Shown: positions 7,598 through 13,262 of the stretch, piece by piece
Position numbering within the stretch: position 1 is the stretch's first letter
Layout: every line of letters starts with the position of its first letter
Assembly (NCBI GenBank): GCA_915063485.1
Contig: CAJZDJ010000055.1
Coordinates: forward strand, 1-13,262
Direction of reading: 5' to 3'
Length of the DNA stretch: 13,262 nucleotides
Source of the DNA: an uncultured Actinomyces sp.
Lineage (GTDB): Bacteria; Actinomycetota; Actinomycetes; Actinomycetales; Actinomycetaceae
Notes under the pieces: model-generated
What the model saw: only the letters and a program-made list of their open reading frames with translations
Database searches by the model: none
Told to the model about the DNA's origin: nothing
Position numbers and translations under genes: made by a program

Positions 7598-8518
7598 ATG
7601 AGCGACCAGCGGCTCCTAGACAATATCCATGCCCTGCTGAAAGAAATTTTGGCTGAGTTTGACCGTGTATGCACCAAGCTGGATATTCCTTACGCCGTCT
7701 ATGGGGGCACCGCCATTGGCGCGGTGCGTCACCAGGGCTTTATCCCTTGGGATGACGACGTGGATGTGCTTATGCGGCGCAGTGACTATGAACGCTTCTT
7801 AAGCCTGGCCCCTCAGGTTATAGATGAGCGCTTTGCGCTACACAACACGCGCACAGTGGTTAACTTCCCGTTCATGTTCACCAAGATGGTGCTTAAAGAC
7901 ACCCTACTGATTCCTGACTTCGCGGTGGACAGCGAATACCGGATGCCTTTCTTTATCGATGTGCTGCCGGTAGACAATATTCCAGCTGATCCGGTTGCCT
8001 TTAAACGCATGGCTAGGGCCTCTTGGCTGTGGGGACGCCTGCTGTTCCTACACGGCACTGCTAAGCCTTTCCTGCCCGGCATTAGCGGCACTAAAAAGCA
8101 GCTCATTTACACTGCCACCACCGGCGCTAACTGGGCCCTTAAAGCCGCTAAGCTCTCGCCGCAAACCTTGCAGCGGCGTTGGGAAAAAGCTGTGCGGGCC
8201 TGGGAGCATACCCCCACCACGCGCATGGCTGACTTCACTATGCGCGACCCGGAAAACTGGATTATCACTAACTCTGAGCTGCTGCCTACCGTGCGAGTGC
8301 CCTTTGAGGACATCACCGTGCAGCTGCCGGCCCAGTATGATGCCTGGCTGCGACGCGGCTACGGCGACTATATGCAGCTGCCCCCCACCCGAGGCTCGTA
8401 TCGGTCACATTCCGCGCATCGTAGACTTTGGCCCCTACACGGATCTACTGCCCTACCCGCAGGTAACCGGCATTGGTTTAAAGGACTCCCCTGGTGCGGC
8501 TACCAGCCCCGCAGCTAA
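7598..8518 (+). CDS. licD: LicD-family phosphocholine transferase, domain 1 with frameshifted tail
   Basis: LicD enzymes transfer phosphocholine from CDP-choline to sugars of teichoic acids or other glycans. Residues 1 to about 263 form a complete LicD domain: YGGTAIGAVRHQGFIPW (35-51) followed by the acidic WDDDVDV (51-57), 'FFIDVLPVD' and the terminal 'GYGDYMQLPP'. From the six-C run at 8381-8386 the reading frame is wrong. The last ~43 residues (beginning T-R-G-S-Y) have no family character and end at an incidental TAA. Removing one C continues the frame as L-P-P-P-E-A-R-I-G-H, the expected LicD C-terminus (compare 'PPPPQQRVGHRP' in domain 2), and then runs into a second LicD domain. This entry is therefore the 5' half of a broken ~626-aa double LicD. 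Domain 1 may still fold. AGGA lies 8 bp before the ATG. The gene starts 36 bp after licB. Confidence 0.85.
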   Translation: MSDQRLLDNIHALLKEILAEFDRVCTKLDIPYAVYGGTAIGAVRHQGFIPWDDDVDVLMRRSDYERFLSLAPQVIDERFALHNTRTVVNFPFMFTKMVLKDTLLIPDFAVDSEYRMPFFIDVLPVDNIPADPVAFKRMARASWLWGRLLFLHGTAKPFLPGISGTKKQLIYTATTGANWALKAAKLSPQTLQRRWEKAVRAWEHTPTTRMADFTMRDPENWIITNSELLPTVRVPFEDITVQLPAQYDAWLRRGYGDYMQLPPTRGSYRSHSAHRRLWPLHGSTALPAGNRHWFKGLPWCGYQPRS

Positions 8519-8756
8519 CGGGCAAGGTAGGCGCAAAGCCGGCGTCGACGTCGGCACTGGGGCCGCTGCCAGCAGCGCTATTGACCCAGATGAGGGCCTA
8601 GACCTAGCCAGTTTACGCCAGGTACAGCTAGCCACCACCTATGTTCTAGGTGAGCTTGACCGGGTATGCAAACAGCTGGGGCTAAACTACGCGGCCTACG
8701 GGGGCACTGCCATTGGCGCGGTACGTCACCAGGGCTTTATCCCTTGGGACGACGAC
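7700..8756 (+). repeat. Direct repeat pair within tandem licD (7700-7759 and 8697-8756)
   Basis: The catalytic-core segments of the two LicD domains match at 56 of 60 bases. All four differences are synonymous, and there is an exact 26-bp run (7727-7752 = 8724-8749). The copies are 997 bp apart, which is 3 x 332 + 1, reflecting the extra base between them. The duplication is at domain scale, but flanking parts of the domains are much less alike. Confidence 0.9.
8381..8386 (+). other. Six-C run at the site of a +1 frameshift in tandem licD
   Basis: CTG-CCCCCC-ACCCGAG: with six Cs the frame of domain 1 continues into non-family sequence, and with five Cs it enters the frame of domain 2 without any intervening stop. 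The run is short for a classic phase-variable tract, but it is exactly where a polymerase slip or sequencing error would produce this lesion. Confidence 0.8.
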
Positions 8757-9479
8757 GCCGACGTGTGCATGGCGCGCGCCGACTACGAAAAACTACTAGC
8801 CCAGGCTCCGGCCCTACTGGGTGAGGACTTTGAGCTACTCAGCCACCACAGCCACGCCAACTACCCCAGCACTGTGGCCGTGCTTGGGCTTAAAGGCACC
8901 AAGTTCATTTCGCAGGCAGCTGCCGGGCGTGACTTTGAAATGCCGATCGGGGTGGATATTTTCCCGCTCGATGCGCGCCCCGCCAACCAGCGGGCTTTTA
9001 AAGCCCAATGCGCCCGCACCTGGGTATGGTCACGGGCCCTGTACCTGCGCGGTAGTGCCACCGCCTCCACCGGTTTAAGCGGCGGCGTGGATAAGGCCGT
9101 GCAACTAGCTATGCGCACAGTACACACAGGCCTTAAAACTGCTCATCTAAGCCAAGCCAAGCTCATTAAGCACTGGGAACGTGCCGCCCGCAGCTACGAA
9201 AAACAGGCCGGGGCCAAGACGTGGCTGGCAGATTTCTCCACCCGCAACCCCCAGCAGTGGTCGCTGCCGGCAGCAGAGCTTAAAAACACGGTTGAGCTGC
9301 CTTTTGAGCACCTGACCATTAAACTGCCGGCTAACTATGACACTTGGCTTAAGCGCGGTTTTGGTGACTATATGACTCCTCCCCCGCCCCAGCAGCGCGT
9401 AGGTCACCGTCCCTACCGGCTAGAGTTTGGTGGCTGGCACTTTAACGAAGACGGTAGCCACAGCCGGGATCCCCAGTGA
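8388..9479 (+). CDS. licD: LicD-family domain 2, out-of-frame 3' half of tandem licD
   Basis: A second full LicD domain in frame 3. It contains YGGTAIGAVRHQGFIPW and WDDDADV near 8745-8765, 'IGVDIFPLDARP', 'FEHLTIKLPANYDTWLKRGF' and a closing 'GDYM..PPPQQRVGHRPYRLEF'. It is preceded by a ~60-residue linker rich in G, A, S and D. Between 8388 and the catalytic acidic cluster there is no ATG, GTG or TTG in this frame. The first are GTG 8763 and ATG 8769, already past the WDDDAD motif, so no independent intact protein can start here. Expression as a functional domain therefore needs fusion to domain 1 through a one-base frame correction at 8381-8386. The stop TGA overlaps the GTG start of the flippase, so loss of translation here could also reduce flippase translation (inference). 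S. pneumoniae uses two separate enzymes, LicD1 and LicD2; here the pair appears to be one polypeptide. Confidence 0.85.
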   Translation, partial: PEARIGHIPRIVDFGPYTDLLPYPQVTGIGLKDSPGAATSPAANGQGRRKAGVDVGTGAAASSAIDPDEGLDLASLRQVQLATTYVLGELDRVCKQLGLNYAAYGGTAIGAVRHQGFIPWDDDADVCMARADYEKLLAQAPALLGEDFELLSHHSHANYPSTVAVLGLKGTKFISQAAAGRDFEMPIGVDIFPLDARPANQRAFKAQCARTWVWSRALYLRGSATASTGLSGGVDKAVQLAMRTVHTGLKTAHLSQAKLIKHWERAARSYEKQAGAKTWLADFSTRNPQQWSLPAAELKNTVELPFEHLTIKLPANYDTWLKRGFGDYMTPPPPQQRVGHRPYRLEFGGWHFNEDGSHSRDPQ

Positions 9480-10699
9480 GCGCTTCGCAGCTTAGCCGCG
9501 ACTATTTTTGGAACACCGCCTCCAGCCTGATCAGCTCATTTTCCATTGTGATCATGCTGGCGGTGGTCACCCATAGCGCCGGCGTGGCCGCGGGCGGGGT
9601 GTTCTCACTAGCCATTGCTATTGGTCAGCAGTGGCAGACCCTGGGCATGTATGAGGTGCGTACCTTCCACGTCACCGATGTGCGCCGCGAGTTCAATTTC
9701 CCCATCTACCTGGCCACCCGCATCCTTACCGTGGCCGCCATGATTGCTGGTATTGTGGTCTACTCGCTATTTTCTGGCGGGTTGAGCACCAGCGTGGGGT
9801 TGGTTATTGCAATTGCTTTGCTGCGTGTTTTTGATGCCTACGAGGATGTTTTTTACAGCGAGTTTCAGCGTGAAGGGCGCCTAGATTTAGGGGCGCGCGC
9901 CTCATTTTGGCGTATTTTCACCACCATGGCGGTTTTCTGCCTGCTGGTGGTACTAACCGATTCGCTGTTTATCGCTTCCCTAGTTTCCCTGGCGGTATCA
10001 GTGGTGGCGCTGGTGGTGGCCTTCTACCCCGGCGCGCGCGCCAGTTTTGGTATCACCCCCAGCTGGAATTGGACGGCTATTAAGCGTCTCTTGATTGAAT
10101 GCGCTCCCCTGTTTTTGGCGTCATTTACAGCTATGTACCTGTCTAACGCCCCGCGTTATGGCATCAAGTACTTCATGGATTTCACCGCCCAGGGCTACTT
10201 CGCGATCATCTACATGCCGGCGGTGGCTATCAATATGCTTTCCCTGCTGGTGTTTAGGCCGCTGCTGACTCGCATGGCCACCTACTGGGTCGAAAATAAT
10301 TGGGGCGGTTTTAGCGCCATTGTGCGCCGAGGTCTGCTGGCCACAGTGGGGGCCTTTGCCGCAGTGGCTTTAGCTACGGTAACTATTGGCGTGCCCATCT
10401 TGAATCTGTTCTTTGGCCAGGACGTTTCCGGCTACCGTCTGGAATTGGTGGTGCTGGTAGGGGGTGGAGCTTTAAACGCTGCCGCCGTAATTTTGTATTA
10501 CGCACTTACCACCATGCGCCTGCAACGGGCTGTATTCTGGGGTTACGCTGCCGCCGCTGTGGTCATTACCATGCTGGTGGTGGCAGCTATCCCGCCATTA
10601 GGGTTGCTTGGTGCTTCACTAGCCTATCTGGGGGCAATGGCCACCACAGTAATCTGTTTTTGGCTCACTATGCAGCTGCGTCGCCCTAAGGAGAAGTAA
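9476..10699 (+). CDS. Polysaccharide/teichoic acid flippase (Wzx/TacF-like, MOP superfamily)
   Basis: 407-aa integral membrane protein with about twelve hydrophobic segments. Its N-terminus, 'SRDYFWNTASSLISSFSIVI', and interior 'RVFDAYEDVFYSEFQREGRLDLGARASFWR' are typical of polysaccharide-export flippases (RfbX/Wzx type). Such proteins move undecaprenyl-linked repeat units across the membrane. In the pneumococcal lic2 locus the neighbouring flippase TacF exports choline-bearing teichoic acid units, so the position next to licD suggests an equivalent job (inference). The GTG start at 9476 overlaps the licD TGA stop (9477-9479) and has only a weak Shine-Dalgarno, which suggests translational coupling. 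Its TAA stop shares one base with the ATG of the next gene. The reading frame is intact. Confidence 0.85.
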   Translation: MSASQLSRDYFWNTASSLISSFSIVIMLAVVTHSAGVAAGGVFSLAIAIGQQWQTLGMYEVRTFHVTDVRREFNFPIYLATRILTVAAMIAGIVVYSLFSGGLSTSVGLVIAIALLRVFDAYEDVFYSEFQREGRLDLGARASFWRIFTTMAVFCLLVVLTDSLFIASLVSLAVSVVALVVAFYPGARASFGITPSWNWTAIKRLLIECAPLFLASFTAMYLSNAPRYGIKYFMDFTAQGYFAIIYMPAVAINMLSLLVFRPLLTRMATYWVENNWGGFSAIVRRGLLATVGAFAAVALATVTIGVPILNLFFGQDVSGYRLELVVLVGGGALNAAAVILYYALTTMRLQRAVFWGYAAAAVVITMLVVAAIPPLGLLGASLAYLGAMATTVICFWLTMQLRRPKEK

Positions 10700-11799
10700 T
10701 GCGTTTCGCAATGGTGTTGAACACCTACCCGCCGCGTTTAGGTGGCGTAGAGATGCACGCATTTAACCTGGCTGATCAGCTCACCCAGCTGGGCCATAAG
10801 GTGTGGGTGCTGACTTTAGACTCTAAGCGTTCTATCCGCCAAGACGGCAAAGTGCAGGTGCTTACCGGTATCGGATATCTACCTATTGCTGAGGTAATCA
10901 GTTACCCCGCCCTGGGTAGCGCCGCCGCTATTAGCCGCTTCCTTAAAGCCAAGCATATTGATGTGGTTTCCACCCACACTCGCTTTTTCCCGATGAGTTT
11001 TGTGGGGGCCCGCGCCGCGCAAAAAGCGGGTATCCCCTATATCCACACTGAGCACGGCTCAAACTTTGTCAACAACTCCAACCCGATTATTGCTATCGGT
11101 TCGCGGGTTGTGGACCTGAGTTTAGGCCGCTACGTAACCACCCACGCCGCCCAGGTTTTGGGGGTTTCTGAGGCTGCCGCTAACTTCGCTGGCTATCTAG
11201 GCGCCAAAGACCCACAGGTGTTCTATAACGCCATTAACCTGCCTGAGACCCCTTACACCGGCCCGCAGCGCCCCAACCACCTGGTGTTTATTGGCCGCAT
11301 GGTGGAGGGTAAAGGTTAGGAAACCTACCTGCGTTGCTTAGCTCAGCTGCGCGATGCAGGCCAGCAGCTAACTGGGCAGATGCTTGGTGACGGCGCTCAG
11401 CTACAGGCGGCCCGCAACTTGGCGGCTCAGCTTAAGCTCGACGACGTCGTCGATATCCCCGGGCGCGTCACCCCCGCCCAGGTACGCCAAGCCATTGCTG
11501 GAGCCACTCTAGTGAATCCCACAGTCTTGTCTGAGGGCTTCCAAACCACCCTGCTGGAGGCTATCGCTGAAGGTGGGCGGGTAGCTACCTTCCCCGTCCC
11601 CGGAGCGCAGCTACTTGAGGCACAGGGGGCGCCGGTAAACATTACTAACGCCCGCACGGTGGAGGCCATGACTAAGACCATCACCGCTATGTTGCGCGCC
11701 CCTAAGGCTCCTGCCAGCCGTGAGCTGCTTGAACAGTGGAGTTGGCCGGTGCGCGCACGCCAGTATGAGCAGATTGCTGCCCGGGTGCTAGCTAACTGA
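10699..11799 (+). pseudogene. GT4-family glycosyltransferase interrupted by in-frame TAG
   Basis: Full-length frame of 366 sense-plus-amber codons for a GT-B fold glycosyltransferase. The N-terminal acceptor half begins 'MVLNTYPPRLGGVEMHAFNL' and includes 'VSTHTRFFPMSFVGARAA' and 'HTEHGSNFVNNSN'. After 'VFIGRMVEGKG' codon 207 (11317-11319) is TAG. The same frame then continues without shift as ETYLRCLAQLRDAG, 'MLGDGAQL' and the donor-binding E-x7-E motif EGFQTTLLE, ending at TGA 11799. The usual residue after 'GKG' in such enzymes is often Trp, so TGG to TAG is a likely single change. The truncated product (206 aa) lacks the nucleotide-sugar site and should be inactive. ATG 11380 downstream is only an internal Met. 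AAGGAG lies just before the ATG at 10699, which overlaps the flippase stop by one base. It is the last gene of the operon. Confidence 0.88.
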
Positions 11800-11856
11800 G
11801 CTTGCTCTAACTAGCGGAGCCTGCTCTAACTCTAACTAGCGGGACTTGTTTGCTGG
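11787..11856. repeat. Short imperfect repeats in convergent intergenic region
   Basis: TGCTCTAACTAGCGGA (11803-11818) recurs at 11822-11844 as TGCTCTAAC-TCTAAC-TAGCGGGA, with a 6-bp TCTAAC insertion. GCTAACTGAGCTTG at the GT4 end resembles GCTAGCTGAGCTTGG, which begins at the end of the DUF2304 gene. The CTCTAAC motif resembles units of the 4486-4594 array. No convincing hairpin terminator was found between the two convergent genes. Confidence 0.5.
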
Positions 11857-12186
11857 CTAGCTGAGCTTGGTAGGTGGGCGCTGGTCGCGTTCTTGTTTTA
11901 GCTGCTCCACTTCTTGGCGCAGCAGGGCGATTTCTTCAGCTAGACGGCGGCGTTCGGCGTCGTCGTGAGATAAATCAACGCTTAACCGCAGCGATAGCAG
12001 CAGTAGCACCACCCCGGCACCAAAAAATGCCAGGTTCATGGAGGAGAGCACCCCCAGGGCCCGCGACAAGCCGTTTAGCAGGTTGGGGAACACCGAAAAC
12101 AGCACTGAACCAACCGCAATAACAATCCACCAGGTGCAGTAGCGTTCCTTCATGCCGTAGTTACGCAGGCGAATAAATACCGTCAC
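11857..12186 (-). CDS. DUF2304 membrane protein, N-terminally truncated reading frame
   Basis: 109 aa from GTG 12186. A segment 'RNYGMKERYCTWWIVIAVG' leads to two membrane helices (about residues 20-35 and 50-67) and a C-terminal coiled coil ('RLAEEIALLRQEVEQLKQER', about 80-100). This is the DUF2304 pattern, small membrane proteins usually encoded next to a GT2 glycosyltransferase in surface-glycan loci, with unknown molecular role. Family members normally have an extra N-terminal helix. That helix is encoded directly upstream in the same frame (12187-12228: S-S-Y-W-L-G-V-V-F-G) but lies behind an in-frame TAG. GTG 12186 lies inside that helix and has no good Shine-Dalgarno, so this start is a fallback. 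The gene ends with TAG, converging on the GT4 gene. Confidence 0.72.
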   Translation of the reverse strand: MTVFIRLRNYGMKERYCTWWIVIAVGSVLFSVFPNLLNGLSRALGVLSSMNLAFFGAGVVLLLLSLRLSVDLSHDDAERRRLAEEIALLRQEVEQLKQERDQRPPTKLS

Positions 12187-12237
12187 AAATACAATGACGC
12201 CAAAAACAACGCCTAACCAGTAGCTTGACTAATGCAT
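12187..12237 (-). other. Upstream coding remnant of DUF2304 gene with amber third codon
   Basis: On the minus strand an ATG (12237-12235) shares one base with the GT2 stop TAA and sits 4 bases after GGGGAGG, a strong Shine-Dalgarno embedded in the end of the GT2 gene. It reads ATG-CAT-TAG and then, without a shift, TCA-AGC-TAC-TGG (S-S-Y-W) into the DUF2304 frame. The arrangement shows this was the natural coupled start. The TAG at 12231-12229 would stop translation after two residues. Confidence 0.7.
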
Positions 12238-12959
12238 TATGCCTCCCCAGCGCTAGCTTTGCTTTGGGTTAGGGCCACGCCCAAAGCCAAAATAGCTCGC
12301 AACAAAAACTTGGCAGCCCTCAAGGGGTTTTGGGAGGGTTCTCCCCCGGCGCGCGGACGCATCTGCACCGGCACCTGGGTGACTTTTAAGCCTGAGCGGG
12401 CGGCAATAACCAGGGCTTCTACCGTGTCGCCTAGATATTCCGCCGGGTAGTTAACCGCAAATAGTTTAATTGCGCGTTTATCGCAGAGTTTAAAGCCGCT
12501 AGTGGTGTCAGTAAGGCGGGTATGGGTTACCCGTGAAAGCACCACTGAAAGCAGCTTCATAGCCCAGGCACGCGGACCGTGTACCTTGTAGTTACCCTTG
12601 CCGGCAAAGCGAGCCCCAATCACCACATTGGCGCCGCTTTGCGCGGCTGCCTGCAGCAGCTGAGGAATATCAGCAGGGTTGTGTTGACCGTCGGCATCAA
12701 GCTGGAGGGCATAGTCATAGCCGTGGCGGTAAGCATACAGGTAGCCGGCACGCATAGCTCCACCCACCCCCAGGTTGTAGGGCAGTTCTAGCACTTTAGC
12801 GCCATGGTCGCGGACCACTTGGGCGGTGGCATCAGTGGAGCCGTCAGAGACCGCCAAAACCTGGGCGTCAGGGTAGAAATCTGTAAGCTCTTCAAGCACT
12901 GAGCCAATAACCTCAGCCTCATTCCAGGCCGGGATAATAATCAGCAAAGAGTTAAGCAC
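12237..12959 (-). CDS. GT2 family glycosyltransferase (dolichol-/polyprenyl-phosphate mannosyltransferase-like)
   Basis: 240-aa GT-A fold enzyme. PAWNE (10-14) and DGSTD (39-43) bind the nucleotide, and DADGQH (88-93) is the metal-binding DxD motif. 'GARFAGKGNY' and 'DTTSGFKLCDKRA' follow in the region typical of polyprenyl-phosphate sugar synthases. No membrane helices follow the catalytic domain, so the protein is probably cytosolic or membrane-peripheral and transfers a sugar, perhaps mannose or glucose, to a polyprenyl carrier or a glycan intermediate. The exact sugar cannot be read from the sequence. It starts with GTG 12959, supported by AAGGAAA about 5 bases upstream. It lies 8 bp after the small Ala-rich gene, and its TAA overlaps the DUF2304 ATG by one base. 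The pairing with DUF2304 is a recurrent arrangement in surface-glycan clusters. Confidence 0.9.
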   Translation of the reverse strand: MLNSLLIIIPAWNEAEVIGSVLEELTDFYPDAQVLAVSDGSTDATAQVVRDHGAKVLELPYNLGVGGAMRAGYLYAYRHGYDYALQLDADGQHNPADIPQLLQAAAQSGANVVIGARFAGKGNYKVHGPRAWAMKLLSVVLSRVTHTRLTDTTSGFKLCDKRAIKLFAVNYPAEYLGDTVEALVIAARSGLKVTQVPVQMRPRAGGEPSQNPLRAAKFLLRAILALGVALTQSKASAGEA

Positions 12960-12967
12960 TAATTTCC

Positions 12968-13207
12968 TTAGGATGCGCTGGTGGCTTCAGAGTCGACGCC
13001 AGCCTTGGCAGGTGCGGCTTCAGTAGCGCTGTTAGGGGCAGGGGCGCCGTCGGCTACAGCAGCGCTGGCAGCGGGCTCAGGGACATCGTCGGCTATAGCA
13101 GCGCCACTTGGGGCTGCTAACTCAGCGGGCGCACTAATAGCTCCAGGCCCAAACAGCAGCCAAATACCAATCCCTGAGGCTAGCGCGAAAGCCAGAGCCC
13201 CCACCAT
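12968..13207 (-). CDS. Small membrane-anchored Ala/Pro-rich protein
   Basis: 79-aa protein of unknown function. Residues 2-24 (VGALAFALASGIGIWLLFG) form one hydrophobic segment that would be a membrane anchor or uncleaved signal. The remainder is a low-complexity tail rich in A, P, S, D and E, with an imperfect internal repeat (AAIADDVPEP / AAVADGAPAP), and is probably disordered outside the membrane. Evidence that it is a gene: a strong Shine-Dalgarno (AGGGGAG, 8 bases before the ATG), an in-frame stop just upstream, and an 8-bp gap to the GT2 gene in the same direction. An overlapping plus-strand frame (12981-13211) is a mirror effect of GCN codons. No family recognised. Confidence 0.6.
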   Translation of the reverse strand: MVGALAFALASGIGIWLLFGPGAISAPAELAAPSGAAIADDVPEPAASAAVADGAPAPNSATEAAPAKAGVDSEATSAS

Positions 13208-13215
13208 CTGAACTG

Positions 13216-13261
13216 CTCCCCTTTAGTTGGACTGAGAAATCAGACACCGACTAATGGGGAG
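13216..13261 (-). promoter_or_regulatory. Inverted repeat that could mask the ribosome-binding site of the small Ala-rich gene
   Basis: On the minus strand CTCCCCATTAGT (13261-13250) can pair with ACTAAAGGGGAG (13227-13216), 11 of 12 positions. The loop holds a smaller CTGA/TCAG stem (13243-13240 with 13235-13232). The 3' arm contains the AGGGGAG Shine-Dalgarno of the gene starting at 13207, so the folded leader would hide it. It could instead be part of a terminator for a gene beyond the window. No T-run follows it on the minus strand. Confidence 0.5.
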
Positions 13262-13262
13262 T

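Noticed and set aside
8381..8386. Classic contingency-locus homopolymer
   Set aside because: Six Cs is shorter than typical hypermutable tracts. Phase variation is kept only as one option for the frameshift, not as a call.
7995..9479. An ATG-started 494-codon frame as an independent gene for LicD domain 2
   Set aside because: Its first ~390 bp overlap LicD domain 1 in another frame and encode proline/serine-rich sequence without family character. Only the part after about 8388 is real coding sequence.
11380..11799. A separate 139-aa gene downstream of the GT4
   Set aside because: It is in the same frame as the GT4 gene, starts in the middle of the 'MLGDGAQL' motif, lacks a ribosome-binding site and is simply the C-terminal half after the amber codon.
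12981..13211. Plus-strand 76-codon Ala-rich frame opposite the small membrane protein
   Set aside because: It has no ribosome-binding site or hydrophobic anchor, and its Ala/Ser content is a mirror of GCN codons on the minus strand.
1..13262. tRNA, rRNA, insertion sequence, integrase or phage genes
   Set aside because: No cloverleaf, transposase motif, terminal inverted repeats or phage protein could be recognised by reading both strands.

Overview
The window looks like a chromosomal cell-surface polysaccharide region from an actinobacterium, plausibly Actinomycetaceae-like. The reasons are a TIGR03089-family gene (a family essentially restricted to Actinobacteria) at the left edge, a GT2 glycosyltransferase paired with a DUF2304 protein, GTG starts with tight stop/start overlaps, and moderately high GC. 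The first ~2 kb is visibly more AT-rich than the rest. The organism assignment is inference; no rRNA or other phylogenetic marker is present.

Layout. (1) 2-760: 3' part of a TIGR03089 gene whose start lies outside the window. (2) 1023-1949: a lipoprotein of unknown function followed by a strong hairpin terminator. (3) 2052-3284, minus strand: mannose-6-phosphate isomerase (manA), divergent from (4) 3486-4364: glucose-1-phosphate thymidylyltransferase (rmlA/rfbA), followed by a 14-bp-stem terminator and an unusual 11-bp-period degenerate tandem repeat (4486-4594). (5) 4706-11799: a tightly packed plus-strand operon that reads as a lic-type phosphocholine decoration locus. It encodes a winged-helix/LicC/LicA three-domain fusion, a LicB-like choline permease, a tandem LicD phosphocholine transferase, a Wzx/TacF-like flippase and a GT4 glycosyltransferase. 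(6) 11857-13207, minus strand: a convergent three-gene unit with a small membrane-anchored Ala/Pro-rich protein, a GT2 glycosyltransferase and a DUF2304 membrane protein.

How the genes would work together (inference from family knowledge): LicB imports choline, the LicA part phosphorylates it, the LicC part makes CDP-choline, and the LicD domains transfer phosphocholine to a glycan. The GT4 would help build that glycan and the flippase would export it. manA and rmlA supply mannose and dTDP-sugar precursors for surface polymers.

The most notable observation is that three genes carry reading-frame lesions. The tandem licD gene is broken by a +1 frameshift at a six-C run (8381-8386). The second LicD domain has no usable start of its own, so the intact form must have been a single ~626-residue double-LicD protein. 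The GT4 gene is interrupted by an in-frame TAG at 11317-11319. The DUF2304 gene has an in-frame TAG as its third codon (12229-12231). These could be real inactivation, variation or recoding, or they could be sequence errors; the sequence alone cannot decide.
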